Below are positions 55,450-64,000 of a stretch of 64,000 nt of DNA, piece after piece. Source of the stretch: Hirudo medicinalis (Eukaryota; Annelida; Clitellata; Hirudinida; Hirudinidae); the NCBI GenBank assembly GCA_011800805.1, contig MPNW01000045.1:83481-147480 (forward strand), given 5' to 3'. Both the position numbers and the translations under genes were made by a program. A model generated the notes under the pieces. The model saw only the letters and a list, made by a program, of their open reading frames with translations. It made no database searches and was not told the DNA's origin. The number at the start of each line of letters is the position of its first letter. The stretch's first letter is position 1.

Positions 55450-57900
55450 AAGGCGATGAACATTTTGGTCATTTTGACTTGATAGAATGGTGAAAAAAAC
55501 TGTGATGGAGGTAATTTCTAGAAAGTTAGGCAGCCTCATGACATGAATTAACCTGTGTTATCTAAATCTCTCCAGTGTGTTATTTCCTTCCATTTCATTA
55601 CTTTATCTGCTTATGGTCATATTACATGTTTTAAAGTTATGTTGTTGCTTTGTCCCTTTATGTTTAAAAATCTCTTGTAACTTGGTAGTTATTTAACTTC
55701 ATTTCAATTTATCTTTTTTTCATCAGCATCAATTCTCACTTGCTATCATCCTCAAAGCAGCTCTTCATCCTCCAACAGTTAAAAGACAAGCAATTGTAGG
55801 GACATTACCAACCAATGAAGGTGAAATAAGAACAGTTACAGATGGTTGAGCTATGGCGAAGCTAGTCTTTACCAGTCCTTCAAAAGTTTTTTCGAGTTAT
55901 GAATCATCTTTCTTTTCACACTTCAACATGAGGCTCAAGAAAAATATTTCATCTCTCCATTTGTTTGCCATCATCTCTCAAGAGCATGTGATCAGTGATA
56001 AAGGAGCACATAAACAAGCACTCTTTGTCAAAACCTCTATCATGCACTTCTGAACATAAAAAATTTATTTCTAAATCGGCAACTCAAGTGTCTCCACCAG
56101 TACTGCTGCCATGTGGAATTCCAGTGAATCAGTGTCAGACATGTTTCAATCATCTCACGAAATATAAAATTAAAATAAAAAACAAGGAAATTTTTGCCAT
56201 AAAACAATCAAATCTAGATATTGTTATCTGATTCAATGGTGAAATCACCACTTCTTCAAATGATATTTTTTTCTAATGCCTTGCTCCAGATTATGTTAAG
56301 TTACTAGTCCTAAAATGATTTCAATCTGACTTTTAAATCCTACATTATTTTTGCTGGCTTTTACTTGTGACAGTCTCAAAATATTGCATGAAGTACCAAT
56401 TTTGCTCTTCCTGGCAACTGCAAGAAAAGAAATTTAACTTCCCAAATATGTATGGGATATACTGACAAATCAAAATACAACAGGATTGTGAGTTGGCTAG
56501 CTTTTGATTGGTAAATAATTTTTTGATGAATTTTGTTGGGTTATGCCTCTTTGCCTCAAGACTTTTAATGCCTTCTAGAATATCTCAAGTTCTTAACATT
56601 ATTGTTGATCCTTACCAATATTCCAGAATTCTATAAGTCTTATATATAACTTATCATAATAAGTTACCCTTGACAAAGGTGATATATTGGTCTTAAAGTC
56701 TTGCACAAAGATAGTACCACCAGCTTCCTCTACCATTCCGATTGAATAACACAGAGAGATAACGATTCAGAGTTTGATTAGAGTGGCACATGAACACCCA
56801 TTTATCCTAATCCTCATATCATGCAGGTGTTTTAATCAAATATTCCTCAGCAATATTTACCTCTGAATATAATCCAAATCTTCACATGGTCATGAGTTAT
56901 CATTCAAAACATTGATTGGCAACAAAAGTTTTGATTGTTAACTTTGTGTCTAAATGTCACTTACAAAAACTGTTAGTGTAAATGCCTTTATGGGGACAAA
57001 TTACTCGGAGATTTGCCATGAAATGATTTACAATGCTTGCACAACAAACCAATTTCCATTTGGAGTACAATCAAGGCTAATTTATTGTCAGTGACAGTGA
57101 TGCAAAATAGTTCTACTTAACCGATTACAAAATTTCAAATTACAATTAAAAAGTCAAGTTGCAGGAATCACAATTATGGAATCCATATTGCATCAAGCTG
57201 TTACATATGGGGAAGATAGGAATGATGGGATGTTAAATATTTGATGATAATGAAACCAACAATTGATTTTTAAAACCATATATCAAAGGAACAAGTGCAT
57301 GGTTAATTTTGTGGAAAGTCAAACACAAACACTGGATTGTTTTTATGGGGCATCTTAGACTTCAAATGTCCTAAATTGGGATAAAATGCCTTCAACAACA
57401 GTGGAAGAGATAAAAATTAGATTAGAAAAAAGAGATTAGTTATTTTAATATTAGTAAACTGAGCAATTGATGTAAAATTTATAATGATGATAAGTGCAGG
57501 GTGGAGGAGAGTTAGGAATCTGTGATAAGTGGTTGGGAGTATTTAAGAAATGTGATATCATGTCAGACTGTGAAAAGCAAAGCAAGTCATTCCATAATCT
57601 GAGGGTGATTGTAGGTTTTGACAATCATAAGTGGTTTGGTCCTTTACAACGAACTGCAATGAATGAGAGCCAAAAATCATCAAAAAATTAGACATCATTT
57701 ATAAGTGTCCCTAACCAGCTGTTAAAAGTATAAAGTGAAGTGGGATAATGAAAACATGTACAAACATTTTGCTCAGAATCGACATTCAGGAGACATGAAT
57801 TCAGGCTGCACTCTAGCCTATTCAAATCTCAATCCAATCATTGAATATATAATGAACAAATTGACACTCTTTTAAAAGCTTTACACAGAACTTATTCAGG
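55450..57900. other. Unassigned AT-rich region between repeat and ORAI
   Basis: About 2.4 kb. Several short frames with stops occur, none with a family signature or plausible splice partners. Decayed mobile sequence is likely around 55740-56230. The ORAI 3' UTR lies at the right edge. Confidence 0.35.
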
Positions 57901-57906
57901 CACTGC

Positions 57907-58762
57907 TTAGAGATTGTAAGGTAGCGAGTTCCTTCGCCATTCAGCATCTTCTCCAACTTCACCCTCTAAACTTTGATTCAACTGTCTGAAGCTCTTTTCA
58001 AGTTCTCCTAGTTCCAAAGACTTTTGCTCATATCTGAAGGAAACAAGGCGTCTATAGAAAATAAACGAGAAAGCAACAAATACCACAGCGACCGGTACGA
58101 TGATTAGACTTGCCACAATAGCAGCCCACTGGCTAACTTTGTTAAATCGAACCCAAGCTAGCAGTATCATCTGGCAGAGGAAGAGGAATATGCCTACACC
58201 AGTGGAGAAGATCCAGGCCATCTCAACAAAAAAGTGGAAGCTGACATGTGGTGATTCCCTGAGAGAATTTAGTTGTTTCTTGCAGCTTGCAACAGCCTCA
58301 AGGTGAGGCAGAATGCAGGTGCTAACCAGAAGTGCAATTAAGTAGACTGCCACCACAAGGGATGTGCAAGTTGTAAAAGCTATAAAAACCCATTCCGGTA
58401 CAGCATCTTTTTCTAAGTTTACTTCCACCATGGAAACCTAGGTTTAAAAAAAAGAACCCCTGATAAAAATCAAATTCAATCGTTTTGCTCCCCAATGAAA
58501 TATTACAATCTCATTAAAGTGGTTATTACATTACATTATTAGCTTTTAGGGAATCAATAATGATCTTCAAAGAACGTAAAGGTTATATTTTAAAGAAATA
58601 AATAAACTGTTATGAGTAAGCTGCAAAAACATTGTTTTGAAATGTACTAACCATAACAAAGCCAGACAACAGCGCCGATGTTTTGCTCGACGCCTGCAAT
58701 TTTGCCCTCGCTAAATGAAATCTCTTCCAAGAGGAGGCCTCATGATTTAAGTCCATTGACAT
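57907..58762 (-). CDS. ORAI1: Calcium release-activated calcium channel protein ORAI
   Basis: Orai forms the plasma-membrane pore of store-operated calcium entry, gated by STIM from the ER. Two minus-strand exons, 58652-58762 and 57907-58437, give 213 aa (642 bases). TM1 reads [17 protein letters not shown]: the pore residues equal to human L95, F99, V102 and the selectivity Glu106 (E42 here) are kept, and R91 is Lys. TM2 has [13 protein letters not shown]3 ESPH...[10 protein letters not shown]4 about 145-170, then a C-terminal coiled helix ([18 protein letters not shown]) for STIM binding. The N-terminus lacks the proline-rich region of human ORAI1. Human Glu190 aligns with Gln126 and Cys195 with Ala131. 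ORAI1/2/3 is not meaningful here; the symbol is for the family. Confidence 0.95.
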
Positions 58763-59249
58763 CTTAAACGTTTAAAATTGAGTGAATTAATGGAAGTGAT
58801 AAAATAAATATAGACAAAAATACGATGTAACTAAACCAAGGAATTAATTACTGGTATAACGTATTATAATTATATTGATATTCATCAAGCATTCCGGGTC
58901 TACCATTCGAAGAGTAATCAAAACAGCGAGGCCATTTTGTTTACCAATAATATTTAAAATTACTAAATAGAAAAAACGATTGCTTTTTAAAAATTGTAAA
59001 CCTTATTAAAATTAGTAACAAGATTAATGATGCAATTGAATGAACGATACAAAAAATGTCAGCAATTTTCGGGAGATAATTTCGGGAAAGTCGATCAAGA
59101 GGACTCCTTATTGTATTGATGAGACTAAGAAGTATGTAAAGGTCTTCAGAAATGTTTACACTTTTATGGAGGTTAATTCTTAATAAGCGCCTCTTTCTAT
59201 GTTTCAATTATCGCCTCTTTCGACTCCTTAACAGTTATATATTGTTTAT

Positions 59250-59848
59250 ATCTTGATGGAAATCAAAGTCAATTTCATGGTGAATCTTAAGCAAAGGGAG
59301 TGAGATTACTGAAAATAGTCTTGATATAGTTTTTGGAAGCCTGTTTTCCTCTTACAAAAGCTATCTATCTATCCGACTGCATGCTGAAATTCCTCTCAAG
59401 ACCATCACGAAACGCCTCTGAATTTTCTGCTGCAAAAAACTATTACTCCATCTCTAAATCATGCCACTAATAGTGGCACTCATCAGGATCATAGATATTT
59501 AACTTTGTTTCGTCTAGAATAATTACTGACTTCCGTAAAGTCCCCATAATCAACCAAATGTTTTGCCCATTCCAGGTGGTGCTGTCTGTCCTCTTTCTTA
59601 AGGTGTAGAAGTTTTTAACAGCATTGATTTTATTTATGCAAATAACCGCTCTTAAAGATATGACGAACAAAGTGGCACATCGATTAGAATTTCCTATTAA
59701 AACATGTAATAAATTCGTTTTTAAATTTATTATAAAATTTCATGACGATATTTAAATTATATAACCAAATTTGAGGTTATAAAATTCATGTTTAAGAAAG
59801 TTATGCGAAAAAATATGGCGCTCTTAAAGATATGACGACCACTGAATT
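59250..59848 (-). mobile_element. Degenerate Tc1/mariner element, family A copy 2
   Basis: Matches 12140-12692. Its outer block GCGCTCTTAAAGATATGACG (59819) is repeated at 59647 (CGCTCTTAAAGATATGACGA), a direct repeat about 170 bases apart as in IR/DR-type Tc1 ends. On the minus strand WNGQNIWLIMGTLRKSVIIL leads to LDETKLN near 59510, the decayed second catalytic Asp region. The QQDN region near 59265 is decayed too. Confidence 0.75.
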
Positions 59849-60482
59849 TCAATAATTTTATATATGTGAATAAGAGATCCATTCAGTCTGTCAGCATCGT
59901 AGACCGAAGATAAGTCTTTAAGATGAGAGTCGAAAAACCTTTCATTGCTGGACATTTCATTGGTTGGTCGTATAGCCGAAATGAAGAATCATTCTAACAT
60001 TTGAATATAAATCATTGTCTGCCCAATATATAGAATCTACAAAATTTGAGATTGCTCGCCCAACATCTTTAACTTCATGCCATTTTATCCACCATTACCT
60101 ATTTAATGATAACGATTTTTGAGAAGTTACAAGACTACAACAATGGATCAACAACGATAACTCACTTTTTTTTAATAGCTTTACCACAGCTACTAATATT
60201 TTGGTCCAAAGTCGTAAATTATTAAAATAAAATAATTTTTTAAATTAAAATAGATTTTTTATCTTAGATTTTAAAAATCACGGCCCCTCTAAATCCTCCA
60301 CTGACGTCTATTACCTGCCATCTAAACGTTGTACGTCGAGCTGATAATTTCGCGATGGAGATTCTGGTTACCTAGCCCCATGTTTCACTCTGCCTTGAAA
60401 ATTCTTCTCTATAGGGAAAGCTATCTTCAATATTGAAATTTTCTTGAAGTTCTGTTAGGACATACTTGGTTCTCTGTAATCA

Positions 60483-60780
60483 AACTCGGAATAATAACAA
60501 TAATAATATAGTTAATTTATAATGCGCCATTTGCATAGCGTCATTATTATTATTTATTTAATTTATTTATTTATTTCCAAAAATTTGGTCAAAGGACACT
60601 ATAAAAGCGCCTCTAGTATGACCAAAACGAAAAGAAAGACAATAACTAAAGAAAAACGAAAGCCACGACGAGCGAAAAAGAAACAGCAGAAATGAAACAC
60701 AGTGCAAATCATCGAATATCTCGAAGCTCAGTCAACAACAATTAAAAAGCCAGAGAGGTCAGCAATCGAGACTAAACTAT
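60483..60780 (-). repeat. SINE tail and LINE tail, both reversed
   Basis: 60491-60540 is the reversed SINE tail (AATGACGCTATGCAAATGGC on minus, octamer at 60529-60536). Directly beside it, 60545-60600 is the reversed LINE ending (GTCCTTTGACCAAATTTTTG then ATAAATAA). It lies 200-500 bases upstream of the 527-aa gene. Confidence 0.6.
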
Positions 60781-60991
60781 TATCATTGAGTCACAAGCAA
60801 ATACAAAATATTTCTACAATATATTATTACAAAATATTTTTACAATAATAATAAATTAAACTAAGTTACACTTTATAATCAGCAAATATTCTGTTTTTGT
60901 TTTTATTTGTACTTCGCGATTAGAGCGCGGATCTAATTTCGGTTCTGTGTGGTTGTATTGGTTACTCGACGCTTTTTCTCATTTCTAAAAG

Positions 60992-62575
60992 ATGTGTGGG
61001 CCGTGGCTTAACGATTTTTTATTAAATTCGAATCCTAATATTGTTTGCACTGTGGATAGACACCTACGTTTCATTGGCCAGATTGATTTAAATGAAATTT
61101 CGAAAGTACTGCAATCAGTTACAGATAACGATACTGTTGTTAAAGCTTGTTTCAAAAGACTTGATGTTCATCATGAATTACAACCTGAAAGAAAGATTGA
61201 AGATGCCAGTATTTTTTTGAAAAAATATTTTTTCGTCTACGGTCGTACTGATCCACAGGTGGCTAAAATTGAGATTATTCTCATGGTTCTTGATTTTGAA
61301 ATAAGATCAGTCGATGCGACTCTTAGGTCGGATACTGATATTTGCAACCACATAGAATGTGAAGAATTGGTGAACAAGGTAAATGGTGATCTGTTACCTG
61401 ACCAAACTTTGCTTCACCAGCCTCTGGTCAAGAGCATTCAGTTAAACTCGAACATCATTGGAGAAAACTCAGTTTCATGTTACAATTGTGAAAGATGGTG
61501 GACTAGAAAACACTCTGTATTTGGTTTTGAAAAATCTTATGATTTTCAGATAGAGATTCTAAATGAAGACTGTGAATTGTCACAAACCTGTCGAGCAGAC
61601 AAAGATTTGCATAAAATGGTTAATGAAAATAAAAATGTTAATGTGGCAGGAGAAAGTTTATTTTTGAGAAAAGAATGTTTGGTAAATGTGCAAGATTCTT
61701 GTTGTCAAACTGAGTCCTTTGGAATGCTTGAAATCAAAACAGAGTCAATGCTTCAATTAGTAAGAAAGACTACAAAAACTGTCAAAGCAAGTGCAAAGTC
61801 CTTTGAAAGTGATTGTACATGTAAAGTTAGCCCTCTTGCAAAGATTGGTCAAAGGTTAATCAATGGTGAAATAAATAAGAAACCTCAAGGTGCTTCTTTG
61901 CTTTTTGTTGAATTGGATACGACTGTTGAGGAGAGCAAATCAAAATCAACAGTCACTGACTCTGATAGAATGGGCTTACCGTTTAGATTGGATATTACTC
62001 CAAGTTCTGTGGATGTGTCATATGTAAGATCAGATACGGAATCACGTACTGGAATATCAGATATGATGAATCTACCTTCACAAACCAATTCTGCAGATGA
62101 TAAATATAAGAATAATCAAGGAGTTTTTAGTGATTATCATAAATATGTTGATGTGTCTCCAGATTTGTACATCTATCCAAAATGCACTTTATTAGAAATA
62201 AACTGTAAGAAATTGATGGGTGATATAGGCTGCAGAAAACTTTTTCAGCCATTGACCAAATATGAAAATGTGGCAGCCATACTTTGTGGATCATCAAAAA
62301 CTAAAAGTGCCAAGAAGCATATTAAGCCTCTTTTAAATGATTTTATGCATGAATATAAACTTGGTAAACTTGACTACAAGTTTGATGAGAATAATATTTT
62401 TAGACAAGTTATTAAGCCAACAATTTCTCCTCTCCAAACTTTGAATGATGAAGAAGTAGCTCAATTTGAGGATGTAGAAACAGTTTGTCAAAATTTTGCA
62501 TGTAGAATTTCTGCCTTAGAAGAAAGTGACTGCGAGTTCCATCATAGTAAGGAACTTTATTTCAAACATCAGTAA
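60992..62575 (+). CDS. Uncharacterised 527-aa protein, intronless
   Basis: I do not recognise this protein. One uninterrupted exon runs from ATG (MCGPWLNDFLLNSNPNIVC) to TAA. The N-terminal 120 residues look folded, with helix-rich, hydrophobic periodicity (ASIFLKKYFFVYGRTDPQVA, KIEIILMVLDFEIRS). The middle is polar and probably disordered, with a lone CYNC pair near residue 164 and a CTC near 274. The C-terminal part after about residue 390 is ordered again (YIYPKCTLLEINCKKLMGDI). There is no signal peptide or membrane helix. All neighbouring genes have introns, so a retrogene or a fast-evolving germline or nuclear gene is possible. A poly(A) signal follows at 62776. A real gene is likely, since chance frames of this length are not expected at this base composition. 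Confidence 0.7.
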   Translation: MCGPWLNDFLLNSNPNIVCTVDRHLRFIGQIDLNEISKVLQSVTDNDTVVKACFKRLDVHHELQPERKIEDASIFLKKYFFVYGRTDPQVAKIEIILMVLDFEIRSVDATLRSDTDICNHIECEELVNKVNGDLLPDQTLLHQPLVKSIQLNSNIIGENSVSCYNCERWWTRKHSVFGFEKSYDFQIEILNEDCELSQTCRADKDLHKMVNENKNVNVAGESLFLRKECLVNVQDSCCQTESFGMLEIKTESMLQLVRKTTKTVKASAKSFESDCTCKVSPLAKIGQRLINGEINKKPQGASLLFVELDTTVEESKSKSTVTDSDRMGLPFRLDITPSSVDVSYVRSDTESRTGISDMMNLPSQTNSADDKYKNNQGVFSDYHKYVDVSPDLYIYPKCTLLEINCKKLMGDIGCRKLFQPLTKYENVAAILCGSSKTKSAKKHIKPLLNDFMHEYKLGKLDYKFDENNIFRQVIKPTISPLQTLNDEEVAQFEDVETVCQNFACRISALEESDCEFHHSKELYFKHQ

Positions 62576-62775
62576 CATCCTCTCTAGGTTTCTTTCCAAT
62601 TCAATTCAACTCCTGTCATGTTCTGGAAATTCTTCAGCGGAACAATGGCACGAATGTGAAAGTTTGGTTTAGGTTTTATTCCAACCATAACTTTTCAGAG
62701 GCGAATGAAATCTAAATTTAAAGAGCATTGACAAATTGTAAGAAAAGGCTGCCACCATAACTGAAATTTTTAGAA

Positions 62776-62781
62776 AATAAA
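62776..62781 (+). terminator. Poly(A) signal of the 527-aa gene
   Basis: AATAAA 200 bases after the stop codon, in an otherwise AT-rich 3' UTR. Confidence 0.6.
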
Positions 62782-62789
62782 GATGGATT

Positions 62790-63112
62790 CTATTAAATAT
62801 AATTTTGTTGAAACTTTTTTTTTGCTGAGGAACATTTCATCGACTACTTTAGAAACTACTTTACATTTTCTCTTCATATTTGTATGTAGCCATACATATT
62901 ACCCACTAAACAATGTGTGATCATGCATGGAATCTCATCAAGCATTTTTAAAAGTTACTTATGTAAAATTTGCTGGGTCACAAGTTTACATTGCCAATTT
63001 GCAATAAGTTGTGCATTATTTATAAGTTGTTATGAGCCAAATTTTTCCATTATTTGCAATTGCTATGGTTTGAAGCATTTAAATAAAGTAAAACTTCTGG
63101 AGCGCCTTCTTC
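62790..63112. other. AT-rich spacer
   Basis: No exon or repeat end recognised. A further AATAAA on the plus strand is at 63080; no minus-strand AATAAA for the next gene was found. Confidence 0.3.
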
Positions 63113-63546
63113 TCAATTGTCTCCTTGCTCGTCTCTGCCTTGGTGAGATTGCCTTATGGATGACATCAAATTGTCTTCGACACAAATCTGATAAGGTGGG
63201 AGCAATAAGGTTTGGTTCTGGTTCAAGATGCAATCACATTGGCTCTCTCCCATTCGTATTGGTAAGGCAACCATCATTCCGTCACAAACAGTAAGAAATT
63301 TGGGGCTTGTCTGGGTGCATCGTTGATGAATTCTCACATAAATCAGGCAGTTGCCAGCTGCTATGCCAAGCTTCCTCAAAGAAGCAAAACCATTTGTACC
63401 ATGTGAAATTTTTGTTTCCCTCATGTTCAACATGAAGTGTTTTTCTTTGTGAGTCATTCTCACAAAGCTTGACTGCTGTAACTTGATTTGGTCAATGTCA
63501 GTTGTTGGGTTCTCAACACCTATCAAGCAGTCATGAACATGGCTGC
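63113..63546 (-). CDS. Possible Eph-receptor ligand-binding-domain exon (partial gene)
   Basis: A minus-strand open frame entered by a good acceptor (CCTTGCAG, exon from about 63546) reads NPTTDIDQIKLQQSSFVRMT, then LNMRETKISHGTNGFASLRK and LGIAAGNCLIYVRIHQRC. This pattern, FTQ.....I.KLN.E.....L...GFYLAFQD.GACIALVSVRV.Y..C, resembles the second half of the Eph receptor ligand-binding domain, including its closing cysteines. The stop at 63113-63115 may be real or lie in an intron, since the next part (PKFLTVCDGMMVAL) is less convincing. Upstream exons would lie right of or near the window edge; I could not place them. Low to moderate confidence in the family. Confidence 0.35.
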
Positions 63547-63784
63547 AAGGCTTATTTATTGTGAATGATCTTCAGGGTACATCCCTCCCATCTTGTGAAA
63601 CCTCCACTGGCAGAAAATTAAAGATAGAATTACATTCAAAACTTTGTTCTTAGTTTATGACTATGATAGGTGATGCCCCTCAATATGTGACTGACCTCTC
63701 GACAGGTACCTCTATCATTGCTGGCAGAGTGTCCCTGTGATCCTCTAGCAATAAGACCCTTGTTGTCTTGGGCTGTGAGCAGTG

Positions 63785-63925
63785 TTATTTCAGTTAGGAC
63801 TTTTCAGTTAGAGTTTGAGTTACAGTTAGTACTTTCCAGTTACAGTTAAAGTTACAGTTAACTTTATACTGTCTTCCAGTTACCAGTTACAACTTTCCAG
63901 TTATCAGTTATAGTTACAGTTACTG
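63785..63925. repeat. CAGTTA-motif cluster
   Basis: CAGTTA occurs 11 times at 63791, 63805, 63823, 63837, 63843, 63855, 63877, 63884, 63898, 63905 and 63917, with uneven spacing of 6-22 bases. The reverse complement TAACTG fits the MYB consensus YAACKG. It could be a degenerate minisatellite or a MYB-bound element near the window edge. Confidence 0.6.
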
Positions 63926-64000
63926 AACACAACTTTACAATGTGGCCATTTTACAATTGTGTACTTATGTAGTTATTTTCTTAACCATAATGTACAATCC

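Larger units (their letters stand above)
58763..60991. other. Divergent intergenic region ORAI / 527-aa gene
   Basis: About 2.2 kb between two divergent genes, so it should hold both promoters. It includes a Tc1 remnant, a SINE tail and a LINE tail listed separately. No other coding exon is seen. Confidence 0.5.

Noticed and set aside
63785..63925. CRISPR array
   Set aside because: Six-base motifs with uneven spacing in an animal genome; no constant repeat-spacer structure.

Overview
This window is animal nuclear DNA: AT-rich, with short exons joined by GT/AG introns, microsatellites, and many decayed transposons. Conserved metazoan genes (Orai, MKK4, tomosyn, a peripherin-type tetraspanin, complex I subunit NDUFB8) place it in Metazoa. 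The tRNA-derived SINEs, Tc1, hAT and LINE debris and short TTAGGG-type tracts fit a non-vertebrate animal, but I cannot name the phylum. I rebuilt exons by hand from splice sites and reading phase. Six multi-exon genes close exactly in frame with a conventional stop: RBBP4 (425 aa), USP6NL-like (996 aa), SKP1 (162 aa), MAP2K4 (359 aa), NDUFB8 (187 aa), ORAI (213 aa); a seventh, the SUEL-CUB membrane protein, closes at 713 aa.

Layout. 0.2-1.6 kb: 3' end of tomosyn (+). 2.8-6.4 kb: RBBP4 (-), head to head with a USP6NL/RN-tre RabGAP (+, 6.9-15.6 kb). 17.5-18.4 kb: SKP1 (+). 20.1-30.3 kb: MAP2K4 (-), its introns loaded with LINE, hAT, SINE and an LTR element that contains a 663-base assembly gap. 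30.6-31.8 kb: NDUFB8 (-). 32.06-34.36 kb: a DNA transposon with inverted ends, sitting between NDUFB8 and a divergent (+) gene for a small cysteine-rich membrane protein with three PPxY motifs (34.4-39.6 kb), which carries a Tc1 copy in an intron. 39.6-44.4 kb: repeats. 44.4-47.9 kb: a SUEL-lectin/CUB-like single-pass membrane protein (+). 50.6-53.6 kb: a peripherin/ROM-type tetraspanin (-, partial) with a dead retroelement in an intron. 57.9-58.8 kb: ORAI (-). 61.0-62.6 kb: an intronless 527-aa protein I do not recognise (+). 63.1-63.5 kb: an exon that may be a divergent Eph-receptor ligand-binding fragment (-), followed by a dense CAGTTA repeat.

The genes do not form a pathway; this is ordinary eukaryotic gene order. 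The most interesting points are an Orai channel with native Gln at the position of human Glu190, the three-PPxY membrane protein whose start lies about 40 bp from a transposon end, a peripherin-like tetraspanin apparently without the free dimerising cysteine, a perfect five-unit heat-shock element, a telomere-type repeat at a retrotransposon breakpoint, and an 11-copy MYB-type motif cluster. I found no evidence of a wholly new defence or mobile system.
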